From: Amycolatopsis jiangsuensis
Lineage (GTDB): Bacteria; Actinomycetota; Actinomycetes; Mycobacteriales; Pseudonocardiaceae
Assembly (NCBI RefSeq): GCF_014204865.1
Contig: NZ_JACHMG010000001.1
Coordinates: 6,412,501-6,476,500, forward strand
DNA length: 64,000 bases
Direction: 5' to 3'
Each line of letters starts with the position of its first letter. Position 1 is the stretch's first letter. Below are positions 8,225 to 16,638 of the stretch, in pieces. The translations under genes were made by a program, and so were the position numbers. The notes under the pieces are model-generated. The model saw only the letters and a list, made by a program, of their open reading frames with translations, had not been told where the DNA came from and did no database searches.

Positions 8225-10575
8225 TGCGATGCCAGCACGCGCCGGTACTGTCCGCCGGCGTCCGGCTCCTCGGCGCAGGGAGCGAGATCGATGCGTACAG
8301 TGTGGACAGTCCCGGTGAAGGCGTTGTCGATCACCGGATACTCCTCGGTCACCGGGGTGCCGAGGTCCACGCCGACGTTCAGCGTCTCGTCGAACGAGAA
8401 GTAGTACGGGATGGTGCGCTCGACCCGGCCCGACGCCTGCTTCGTGCCGTCGACGATCAGCGTCACCACGGCACCCTTGCCGAGGCCGCCGCCGTCGTAG
8501 TCGACGTCGGCCCACACCTCGTGCCGGCCAGGAGTGAGCGGAACCGGGGAACGCACGTGGTAGCTCGACATGCCGAAGTAGTTGTATACATAGGACGGAT
8601 GGCCGTCGATGACGTACAGCGCCCAGCCGCCGAACCGGCCACCCTGTGCGATCAGCACGCCTTCGGCGCCGTCCTCGGGCACGTCGATGTCGGCGACGAC
8701 GTCGTGTGAGCGGTTCTTGACGTTCGGCGTGGTTTCCTCGGTGCAGCGCCGCATCCGGCCGTGATAGGTCACCGACGTCCGGCCGCCGAGCAGGTCGATC
8801 CGGCCGGCCACCGCCGGATTCTCGCGTTCGGTCACGCGGTCGTCGAGGGGGAACACCTGGTGCTTCGCCGCTTCGATGAGGAAAAGGTCCTGCAGCTCCC
8901 GCAGCTTGCCCGGATGCCGCGCGGCCAGATCGTGCGCCTGGCTCCAGTCGGTGCTCAGATCGTAGAGCTCCCAGACGTCGTCCCGGAACGGCCGGACGCC
9001 GGTCGGCACCATCTCCCACGGGACCCCGTGCCGCGTCACCGCCATCCACCCCTCGTGGTAGACACCGCGGTTGCCGCACATCTCGAAGTACTGCGTGTGG
9101 TGGTACTCCGGCGCCTGCGCATCGTGGAAGGTGGCGGCGAAACTGCGCCCCTCGACCGGTTGCTGCACCACGCCGTCCACGCTGTGCGGCAACGGAATCC
9201 CGGCACATTCGGCGATCGTCGGCAGCACGTCGATGACGTGGCTGAACTGGTGCCGCAGCTCGCCGCGTCCGGTGATGCCCGAGGGCCAGTGCACGATCAT
9301 GCCGTCGCGGGTGCCGCCGAGATGGGAAGCGACCTGTTTGGTCCACTGGAACGGCGTGTTGAGCGCGAGCGCCCATCCGGCGGGAGCGATCGGATAGCTG
9401 TGCGGCCCGCCGATTTCGTCGAGGTGGCCGATCATCTCGTCCGGATCGTCGACGACCCCGTGTCCCAGCCGGTGCTCGACGATCGTCCCCTCGATCCCGC
9501 CCTCGCCGGAAGCGCCGTTGTCACCGAGGACGTACAGGAACAGCGTGTCGTCCAGCACCCCCATTTCCTCGAGCGCGTCGGTGAACCGGCCCACCTGGGC
9601 GTCGGCGTGCTCCACGAAGCCGGCGAAGGTCTCCATGAACCGCGTCGCGAGGCGTCGTTGGTTGCCGGACAGCTCGTCCCAGTGCGGCACTCCCTCGGAC
9701 CAGGGAGCCAGCTCCGCGTCCTCGGCCACCACGCCGAGGTCCTTCTGCCGGGCCAGGGTCCGCTCTCGCTGCTCGTCCCAGCCGTGGTCGAACCGGCCGC
9801 GGTAGCGCTCCCGCCACTCCTCGCCCACGTGCAGGGGCGCGTGCCCGGCGCCGAGCGCGAGGTAGGTGAAGAACGGACGCTCGGGGGTGAGGGTGCGCTG
9901 GGTGCGGACCCAGTCGATGGCGTGGTCGACGAGGTCTTCGCTCAGGTGGTAGCCGTCCTCGGGCCGGCGGTCCGGCTCGACCGGCGTGGTGCCCTGGTAC
10001 AGCTGCGGGTACCAGTGGTTCATCTCCGCGCCCATGAAGCCGTAGAAGGTGTCGAAACCCTCGCCGGTGGGCCACCGGTCGAACGGGCCGACCGCACTGA
10101 TCTCCCGCGGCGGCGTCTGGTGCCATTTCCCGAACGCAGCGGTGCTGTAACCGTTTCCTTGCAGCAGCTGCGCGATCGTCGCGGCGCTGCGTGGCCGGAA
10201 CCCGTTGTACCCGGGCGCGGCGGTGGCCATCTCGGTGGTGCCGCCCATGCCCACGGAATGGTGGTTGCGGCCGGTCATCAGCGCCTGCCGCGTCGGCGAG
10301 CACAGTGCCGTGACGTGGAATCGGGTGTAGCGCAGCCCGTTGTCGGCCAGCCGGTCCGCGGCCGGCATCCGGCACGGGCCGCCGAACGCACTGGCCGTGC
10401 CGTAGCCGAGGTCGTCGACCAGCACCACGACGACGTTCGGCGCTCCCCGCGGTGGCGATATCGGGCCCACCGGCTGGAACGGAGCCGACTGGTCGTGCAC
10501 GCTCAGTGCGGTCGCGACGGGTTCGGCCTGCTCCGGCCGGGGCAGGATGTGCCGTCCGGCGGGGAATGCGGGCAA
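8221..10575 (-). CDS. Arylsulfatase (type I, formylglycine-dependent)
   Basis: 784 residues. The sulfatase core starts at about residue 46 (NVVVVLVDDLGYG, with metal-binding Asp54/Asp55) and has the modification motif CSPTR at Cys92 followed by LMTGRNHH. The C-terminal third is a beta-sandwich common in large arylsulfatases. No signal peptide is evident, so it is probably cytoplasmic. The start is read as TTG 10575 because GGAGGA lies about five bases upstream and no better codon is nearby. It needs activation by the adjacent FGE. Substrate unknown: a sulfate ester of an aromatic or carbohydrate compound. Confidence 0.93.
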   Translation of the reverse strand: MPAFPAGRHILPRPEQAEPVATALSVHDQSAPFQPVGPISPPRGAPNVVVVLVDDLGYGTASAFGGPCRMPAADRLADNGLRYTRFHVTALCSPTRQALMTGRNHHSVGMGGTTEMATAAPGYNGFRPRSAATIAQLLQGNGYSTAAFGKWHQTPPREISAVGPFDRWPTGEGFDTFYGFMGAEMNHWYPQLYQGTTPVEPDRRPEDGYHLSEDLVDHAIDWVRTQRTLTPERPFFTYLALGAGHAPLHVGEEWRERYRGRFDHGWDEQRERTLARQKDLGVVAEDAELAPWSEGVPHWDELSGNQRRLATRFMETFAGFVEHADAQVGRFTDALEEMGVLDDTLFLYVLGDNGASGEGGIEGTIVEHRLGHGVVDDPDEMIGHLDEIGGPHSYPIAPAGWALALNTPFQWTKQVASHLGGTRDGMIVHWPSGITGRGELRHQFSHVIDVLPTIAECAGIPLPHSVDGVVQQPVEGRSFAATFHDAQAPEYHHTQYFEMCGNRGVYHEGWMAVTRHGVPWEMVPTGVRPFRDDVWELYDLSTDWSQAHDLAARHPGKLRELQDLFLIEAAKHQVFPLDDRVTERENPAVAGRIDLLGGRTSVTYHGRMRRCTEETTPNVKNRSHDVVADIDVPEDGAEGVLIAQGGRFGGWALYVIDGHPSYVYNYFGMSSYHVRSPVPLTPGRHEVWADVDYDGGGLGKGAVVTLIVDGTKQASGRVERTIPYYFSFDETLNVGVDLGTPVTEEYPVIDNAFTGTVHTVRIDLAPCAEEPDAGGQYRRVLASQ

Positions 10576-10615
10576 AGTGTCCTCCTTCGGTGCTGCTGGC
10601 GGGTGCGGATAGCAC

Positions 10616-10637
10616 CTTCCCTTGCGGAGAAGGGAAG
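10616..10637. promoter_or_regulatory. Inverted repeat upstream of the arylsulfatase gene
   Basis: CTTCCCTT (10616-10623) and AAGGGAAG (10630-10637) form a perfect 8-bp dyad with a 6-base spacer, 41 bp upstream of the TTG start. It could be an operator, possibly for the LysR protein encoded just upstream, or the terminator of that gene. No T-run follows on either strand. Confidence 0.5.
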
Positions 10638-10729
10638 TTTCACCCCACTCTCACAGGTACCGGGGGGACCGGGCAACACACTGGGCGGCCCGGCCGAGAC
10701 CGGATCCGGATGTGCCCGGTAGAAGATCG

Positions 10730-11605
10730 CTATGTCCGCAGCTCAGCCTCGGCGAGCGTGAGAAACGCCGCGGCGGCCGGGGAGAGCGGACCCGGCCGCC
10801 AGAGGATCTGCCCGGACAGCGCGGCCGCCGGCGTCAGCGGCACGACCAGCGCGCCCTGGCGGCCTGCTTCCTCGGCCATCGCCCGCGGCAGCAGGGCGGA
10901 ACCGGCGCCGGAGAGCACCAGCGGCACGATCATCGCGCGGTGTTCGGTCTCCACCACGATCCGGGGTTCGACGTCGAGTCCGGCCAAGGTGTCCTCGACG
11001 ATCCGCCGGGTGGTCGTGCCGGGTGGGGTGGACACCAGGTCGAGTTCGGCGAGGACGCGGCGGGGCAGCCGGCCGGCCTTCGTGCGGCCGGCCGGCAGTA
11101 CGGCGAGGATCTCCTGGTCCGGTAGCCGCGCCGCACTCAGCCCGCGGACGTCCGAAACGGACTCCACGAGCCCGACCTCGCTCTCGCCGTGGCGCACCTG
11201 GTCGACCACGTCGTCGTAGCTCTCCGGGGCCAGCACCCGCACCCGGACCTGCGGGTGCCGGATGCGGAAGCGGCCGAGGAGCGGGGCGAGCGGCTCGACC
11301 GACAGCGTGGTCTGCGAAACGATGTCCAGCGAGCCGCCGCCGAGCCCGAGCACCTCCCGCACCGAGGAGGTGGCGACGCGCAGGTCCCGCATGACCTGCT
11401 GCGCCGGGCCGAGCAACGCCGAACCCGCCGAGGTGAGCACGGCACCGTGCGGCAGCCGGTGGAACAGTGACCCGCCCATTTCGCGTTCCAGCGACCGCAC
11501 CGCGCGCGACAGGGACGGCTGCGCGACGTGCAGCGCCCGCGCGGCATTGGTGAAGCCACCATGCTGGACCACCGCGAGGAAGTACTCGACCTGACGTCGT
11601 TCCAT
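10730..11605 (-). CDS. LysR family transcriptional regulator
   Basis: 291 residues, normal for the family. The N-terminal winged HTH is textbook: MERRQVEYFLAVVQHGGFT, then ALHVAQPSLSRAVRSLERE. Residues 90-290 form the two-lobed effector-binding domain. It sits on the same strand as the arylsulfatase, 154 bp upstream of it, and a dyad lies in the gap, so control of the sulfatase is plausible but inferred. The effector is unknown. Confidence 0.9.
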   Translation of the reverse strand: MERRQVEYFLAVVQHGGFTNAARALHVAQPSLSRAVRSLEREMGGSLFHRLPHGAVLTSAGSALLGPAQQVMRDLRVATSSVREVLGLGGGSLDIVSQTTLSVEPLAPLLGRFRIRHPQVRVRVLAPESYDDVVDQVRHGESEVGLVESVSDVRGLSAARLPDQEILAVLPAGRTKAGRLPRRVLAELDLVSTPPGTTTRRIVEDTLAGLDVEPRIVVETEHRAMIVPLVLSGAGSALLPRAMAEEAGRQGALVVPLTPAAALSGQILWRPGPLSPAAAAFLTLAEAELRT

Positions 11606-11727
11606 GGCCTCAGCCGGCCGCGGGACGGGCCCGCCCGCGCTCGCCGGTCACCAGGCCTCCTCTCAGAGTGTTGCGGAACACGAGACGATGTTCGCATAGT
11701 GCAACGAGGTCGTCTGGTCGTCAAGGA

Positions 11728-12807
11728 TCAGTGCAGCGTACGCCCGAAGAAGGTGGTCAGCATGCCGCGCTGCACGGCGCCGCTGACGGCCGGGTCGATC
11801 GTGCCGATCCGCGTCTGCCGCACCGCCGGGTCCACCGGCAGCTTCCGCGCCAGCTGCGGAAGGAGCCACTGCAGGTCGGTGAAGCTGTAGTGCATGCCCG
11901 TCGGCAGCGGGACGTCGTACTTCGGTGCAGTGGTGTGCTCCCACAACGACTTCCAGGCCGGCGAGGTCCGATGGCTGCGCACCTCGCCGTTTCGCGTGCT
12001 GCCCGCCGAACCCATCAGCAGGACCGGACGCGGCACGCCCTCGGCGGCGGCGCGAGTGAGACGCTGCCCGTCCACGTCGTAGGCCAGAAAGCCGTCCAGG
12101 TCCGCGGCGGCGTCCACCCGGCTGTCCACTGTGGCCATCTCGGCAGCGGTGTCCCCGCCGTAGGAGTGGCCGAACGCACCGACGTGCGACAGGTCCATCG
12201 CCCGCCCCAGCCCGGGGATCCCGGGCAGCCGGTCGAGCACGAACTGCTCGTCGGCGACCCGGACCCGCAGATCCGCCTCGAGGTCCGGGCCGTGGTCCGC
12301 GGTCACCATCCGGCCGTCGGGGAACACCACGAACGGTGCCTCTCCGGTGTGGTCCACGGTCACCACGACGTAGCCGCGACTGGCCAGATCCTCCGCGGAC
12401 GCGGTCGCCAGCTGCCGCAGCGAACCCCAGCCCGGCGAGTACACCAGCACCGGCCAGCGGCCCTTCGGTGCCGCGCCGGCGCGGGCGTGCGTCTCGATGG
12501 CGGCCCAGTCCACCCTGCCGGGCTCGATTCCCAGTATCGGTGCCGCGCCCTGGTCGAAGTAGTCCGCGGCCGGTGCCGGCAGGTAGGGCGCGCGCGGCCC
12601 GGTGCCCGGCTCGGCCGGATACCAGACGCTGACCATGAGTTCCCGGTGCCGTACGGGGTCGACCAGGTGGACGTCGCGTTCCCCGATCGCATGCGGACCG
12701 GACGGCTGCGGCAGGGTGACGGTCACCGGAGCCACTTCGGCGGTGGCCGTGCCCGACGTGACGGCGAGGATCGCCGCGGACAGCAGAAGCAGAAGGCGTT
12801 TTCGCAT
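11728..12807 (-). CDS. Secreted alpha/beta hydrolase (PAF-acetylhydrolase/lipase-like)
   Basis: 359 residues with an N-terminal signal peptide (MRKRLLLLLSAAILAVTSG, cleavage near TATA-EV). The hydrolase elbow is AFGHSYGGDTAAEMA, with Ser as nucleophile; DLDGFLAYD probably carries the acid, and HYSF near the C-terminus may supply the histidine. Overall pattern fits platelet-activating-factor acetylhydrolase-like or chlorophyllase-like esterases. ATG 12807 is chosen because the signal peptide begins there. The gene starts 70 bp after the big regulator gene ends, on the same strand. Confidence 0.85.
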   Translation of the reverse strand: MRKRLLLLLSAAILAVTSGTATAEVAPVTVTLPQPSGPHAIGERDVHLVDPVRHRELMVSVWYPAEPGTGPRAPYLPAPAADYFDQGAAPILGIEPGRVDWAAIETHARAGAAPKGRWPVLVYSPGWGSLRQLATASAEDLASRGYVVVTVDHTGEAPFVVFPDGRMVTADHGPDLEADLRVRVADEQFVLDRLPGIPGLGRAMDLSHVGAFGHSYGGDTAAEMATVDSRVDAAADLDGFLAYDVDGQRLTRAAAEGVPRPVLLMGSAGSTRNGEVRSHRTSPAWKSLWEHTTAPKYDVPLPTGMHYSFTDLQWLLPQLARKLPVDPAVRQTRIGTIDPAVSGAVQRGMLTTFFGRTLH

Positions 12808-12877
12808 GTCCCGCACTGTTCCGCGCGCGGGCATCCCGGCACGTCGGCCGTTCGGCGCCGGTGACCCCCGCCTTTCG

Positions 12878-15800
12878 TCAACCCGTGCGGCGGGCCAGCG
12901 TGTTCGCCAGTTCGGTGCGCGAGGGTGCCTCCAGCTTGCCCAGCAGCCGCGCGACGTGCGCCTGCACGGTCCGGCGTGGCAGGGACAGCTCGGTCGCGAT
13001 GTCCGGATTGGACCGTCCCGCCGCCACCAGCGTGGCGATGCGGACTTCCAGTGGGGACAGCGAATCCCAGCCACGGCCCGGTCGGACCGGGATGAACCGC
13101 GCGCCCCGGCGCACCCCGAGCGGGCGCAGCCGCGCTTCCGCGTGTTCCAGGTCCCAGTGCGCGGAAAGCTCGGTGTAGAGCTCCGCCGCCTCGTCGAACG
13201 CGGTGTGCGCGCCGTCCAGGTCACCGGCGTGCGCGAGCAGCACCGCGGCGTCCTCCAGCGCACTGGCCAGCTCGGGTTTCCGGCTCACCGCGCGGAAGTG
13301 CTCGACCGTCCGCAGCACCGGCGCCGGATCACCGTCGATCAGCCCACGGCACCATTCGGTGGCCGCGAACGCCCGCGCGGGTTCGGACTCCTTCGCCGAC
13401 TCCTCCTCGCACACGGCCAACGCGCGCTCGGCCCTCGTGCGGTCTCCTGCCTCGAGCGCCAGCTGCACGAAGAACGGCAACCACTGGTGCCGCAACATCA
13501 TCTGCGCATACGTGGGGTTCAGGATCGGCTCGAGGACGGTGAGCGCCTGCTGCACCTCGCCCCGCTGGAACGCGACGAGCCCGTGTGCGGCCAGCAGGAA
13601 GTCGAAACTCTCCCGCTCGGCCCCGGTGGCCGGGGCGTACTCCTCGGCCGCGTCGAGGTGCGCGGCCGCCTGGGTCCGGTCACCCCGGCGTGCGGCGATC
13701 AGGGAAGCGACGCCGTGCAGCAGCAACGCCGCGGCACCCGGCTCGCGCAACCCGTAGAAGGTGATCGCCGGGCCGTCCTCGGTGACCGTGTCCAGCTCCA
13801 CCAGTGCCTCGTCCCACCGGCCTTCCCAGTACCGGTGCACGGCGACCGAAACCTGCAGGCCGACCGGCAGCGCGTGCCGCAGTGCGATCTCGCCGGCCTC
13901 GCGCAGGGTGTGGTCGGCGTCGTCGAGCCGGTCGAGATTCTGCAGCGTGAAGACCCGGTTGTCGAGCAGATCCAGATGCAGATCGGCGAGCTCGTGCTCG
14001 TCGCCCACGACGGCGATCGCCTGGTCGATGTGCGCGAGCGCGCTCGCGTGGTGACGGCGCACGGAATCCACCAGCCACAGCGTCTGCAGGGCGTGCGCGG
14101 TGAGGTAGCGGTCGCCGTCCGCCTCGGCCCGCGCCTGGTGCGCGTTGGCCTCGGCCCGTGCGAGGTCGTCGAGCCCGCCCCGGCGGAAGTTCGCGAGCAG
14201 ATGCCGGTGCTTGACCCGCCACAACTCCGGGATCCGAGGATCCGCCGAGGCCTCACCCAGCGTCTCCACGGCCTGCCGGACGTCCCCGCGGCGGAACCGC
14301 ATGGCGGCGAGGACATGCCGCATCTCCTCGGCGTTCTCCGGGTCCTGCGCCACTTCGAGCGCCTGCAGCGCCAGCTCCTCCGGCGCGCGTTCGAGCCGGA
14401 ACTGCACCTTCACCAGCGCCACCAGCAGCGCCTCCCGGCGTGGATCGTCCGCCGCACAGCAGGCCAGGGCCCGCTCCAGCAGCTCCACGGCGATCAGCGG
14501 GGCCCGGTTGGACACCGCACTCTGGTGCTGCACCAGCCAGTCCAGCACCCAGGGGTCCACAGTGGACGGGGCGGCCACGAGTTGCTCGGCCACCCGCTTC
14601 ACCGGCGCGTCGATCAGGGCCAGCGCCTGCGCCGCCTGCCGGTGCAGCGCGGCCCGCGTACCGCTCAGCAGCCGGTTGTACAACGCCTGGCGCAGCAGTG
14701 GATGCCGGAACGCCAGGTGCGTCCCGGTGTCGATCAGGACGTTCGCGGTGACCGCTTCCTCGAGCGGGCCGAGCAGGTCCGACGGCCGCCGGTCGAGTAC
14801 CGCCGCGATGTCGCCGACCGCGAACTCCATGCCGAGCAGCGCGCCCCAGCACAGCACATCCTGTGCCTCGGCCGGCAGGAAGTCCAGCCGCCGGTCGACC
14901 GCGGCCAGCAGCGAGCGCGGGGTCTCGAACTCGGCCGGATCGTCCACATCGGCCCGGCCGCGTTCCACCTCGACCGCGCCCGCCTGCACCAGTACGTCGA
15001 CCATTTCCTTGACGTACAAGGGGTTCCCGGCCGCACGGGCGGCGAGCTCGCGCAGCCCGGGACCCGGTCCGGCCCCGACGAGGCGGGCCACGAACCGGTC
15101 CACGTCCGCGCGCCCGAGCGGCGCGAGATCCAGCACCAGCCCGCCGCGGGCCTCGACCCCGCGGCGCAGCTGGGTCAGCTCCGCGCGGTCCGGCGCCGGC
15201 CGGGTCGCGGCGACCAGCAGCAGCGGCAGCTGCCGGGTGGCCGCGCACAGCCGGTGCCACACCAGCACACTCGACTCGTCGGCCCACTGCAGATCGTCGA
15301 TCACGAGGACCAGCGGGGACTGCGCGCACAGCTCGTCCACGAGCGAGAGCAGCCGGTCCACGGCGCCGAGCACGGGATCGCCCGAGCCCCAGGCCTGCCG
15401 GGCCGGCTCCCCGCCGAGCTCGTGGGCCACCCGGGCACGCCGCGGATCCGGGGAGAGCGGGTCGATCGCCAGGCATTCGATCATGACCTGCAACGGGAAC
15501 CGGGTGCTCATCTCGTCCGCGGCCACCCAGGCCAGCTGCAGGCCGGCGGTGGCCGCTGCCGGGAACGTCGTGGCGAGCAGCTCCGACTTGCCGATGCCGG
15601 CTTCGCCCTCGATCCAGACTGCCCGGCCGCGGCCCTCCTGGACCTGCGCGAGCAGCTCACGCAGCTGGTCGACCTCGTCGGTACGCCCGAACAGCGGATC
15701 GCTGCCGGTGCTCCGGACGCGCGGCGCCGGCACCGCCACCGGGGCGGGCTCCGGGTGCCGGGGCAGGTCGAGCGCCGGGTCCTCGGCGAGTACGCGCTGG

Positions 15801-16549
15801 TGCAGCTCACGCAGCCGCGGACCGGGTTCCACCCCCAGCTCGTCGCGCAGCGTGCCCCGCGCCTCACGGAACACGTCCAGCGCGTCGGAATGCCGCCCAC
15901 TGCGGTAGAGCGCGAGCATCAAAGACTCGCGCAGGGACTCGCGCAGCGGATGGTCGCTGGTGAGCACCGTCAGCTCCGCGATCAGGTCCTGGTGGCCGCC
16001 CAGCTCGAGCACGCTGCGGGCCCGCTGTTCGACGGTGTCCAGCCGCAGCTCCGCCAGGTGCTCACGGTGGCGTTCGGCGAACGCGCCGGGTACCCCGGAC
16101 AACGCTTCGCCGTGCCACAGCACGAGCGCCGCGTCGAAACCGGCCACCGCCCGCTCGTGCTCGCCGGCCGCGGCGTCGTGCCGAGCCCGTTCGCGGTGCC
16201 GCTCGAACACCGCGGCGTCGAGTGCTTCCGGAGTGAGGTCGAGCGTGTAGCCCGCGGCCTCCGACACCAGCACGGTGGAAGCAGCCCACCGGGTGCGTTC
16301 CGGTTCGAGCGCGCGGCGGAGCCCGGAGATGTAGGTGTGCACGCTGCCCTCGACACTGGCGGGCGGCGACTCACCCCACACCCCCGCGATCAGGTCGGGG
16401 CGGCCGACGCTGTGCCCGGCGGCGACCGCCAGCATCGCGAAAACGGCACGCTGACGCGCCGGTCCGAGGGCGACCTCGGTCGCCCCGCGCCATGCTCTCA
16501 GCGGACCGAGCACGTTCACCCGCAGCCCGCTGCGCCCGTCCCCTGGCAT
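12878..16549 (-). CDS. BTAD-domain STAND ATPase regulator with C-terminal LuxR HTH
   Basis: 1223 residues. Order of domains: OmpR-type winged HTH (1-95, LRVNVLGPLRAWRG), bacterial transcriptional activator domain (about 100-245), AAA/STAND ATPase (about 265-600; Walker A EGEAGIGKSELL, Walker B LVLVIDDLQWADE), long TPR-like region, and a LuxR HTH in the last 65 residues (LSPLEVRIATLVAAGRSNPD, RTVQAHVARLLGKL). Having DNA-binding domains at both ends is unusual. Start ATG 16549 has only a weak GGAA upstream, but matches the paralogue in length before the first strand. Target genes unknown. Confidence 0.88.
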   Translation of the reverse strand: MPGDGRSGLRVNVLGPLRAWRGATEVALGPARQRAVFAMLAVAAGHSVGRPDLIAGVWGESPPASVEGSVHTYISGLRRALEPERTRWAASTVLVSEAAGYTLDLTPEALDAAVFERHRERARHDAAAGEHERAVAGFDAALVLWHGEALSGVPGAFAERHREHLAELRLDTVEQRARSVLELGGHQDLIAELTVLTSDHPLRESLRESLMLALYRSGRHSDALDVFREARGTLRDELGVEPGPRLRELHQRVLAEDPALDLPRHPEPAPVAVPAPRVRSTGSDPLFGRTDEVDQLRELLAQVQEGRGRAVWIEGEAGIGKSELLATTFPAAATAGLQLAWVAADEMSTRFPLQVMIECLAIDPLSPDPRRARVAHELGGEPARQAWGSGDPVLGAVDRLLSLVDELCAQSPLVLVIDDLQWADESSVLVWHRLCAATRQLPLLLVAATRPAPDRAELTQLRRGVEARGGLVLDLAPLGRADVDRFVARLVGAGPGPGLRELAARAAGNPLYVKEMVDVLVQAGAVEVERGRADVDDPAEFETPRSLLAAVDRRLDFLPAEAQDVLCWGALLGMEFAVGDIAAVLDRRPSDLLGPLEEAVTANVLIDTGTHLAFRHPLLRQALYNRLLSGTRAALHRQAAQALALIDAPVKRVAEQLVAAPSTVDPWVLDWLVQHQSAVSNRAPLIAVELLERALACCAADDPRREALLVALVKVQFRLERAPEELALQALEVAQDPENAEEMRHVLAAMRFRRGDVRQAVETLGEASADPRIPELWRVKHRHLLANFRRGGLDDLARAEANAHQARAEADGDRYLTAHALQTLWLVDSVRRHHASALAHIDQAIAVVGDEHELADLHLDLLDNRVFTLQNLDRLDDADHTLREAGEIALRHALPVGLQVSVAVHRYWEGRWDEALVELDTVTEDGPAITFYGLREPGAAALLLHGVASLIAARRGDRTQAAAHLDAAEEYAPATGAERESFDFLLAAHGLVAFQRGEVQQALTVLEPILNPTYAQMMLRHQWLPFFVQLALEAGDRTRAERALAVCEEESAKESEPARAFAATEWCRGLIDGDPAPVLRTVEHFRAVSRKPELASALEDAAVLLAHAGDLDGAHTAFDEAAELYTELSAHWDLEHAEARLRPLGVRRGARFIPVRPGRGWDSLSPLEVRIATLVAAGRSNPDIATELSLPRRTVQAHVARLLGKLEAPSRTELANTLARRTG

Positions 16550-16638
16550 GCGATTCCATTCGACGTAGGCGACTGATCCCGTGAGTTTACGGGCGCTGAT
16601 CTTCTTCCGGCATCGTACGCAAGACGGGTTTACGCAGT

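Noticed and set aside
12602..16576. 1324-codon open frame on the plus strand
   Set aside because: It is antisense to the BTAD-LuxR regulator, has Arg/Gln/His-biased composition, no RBS and no domain.
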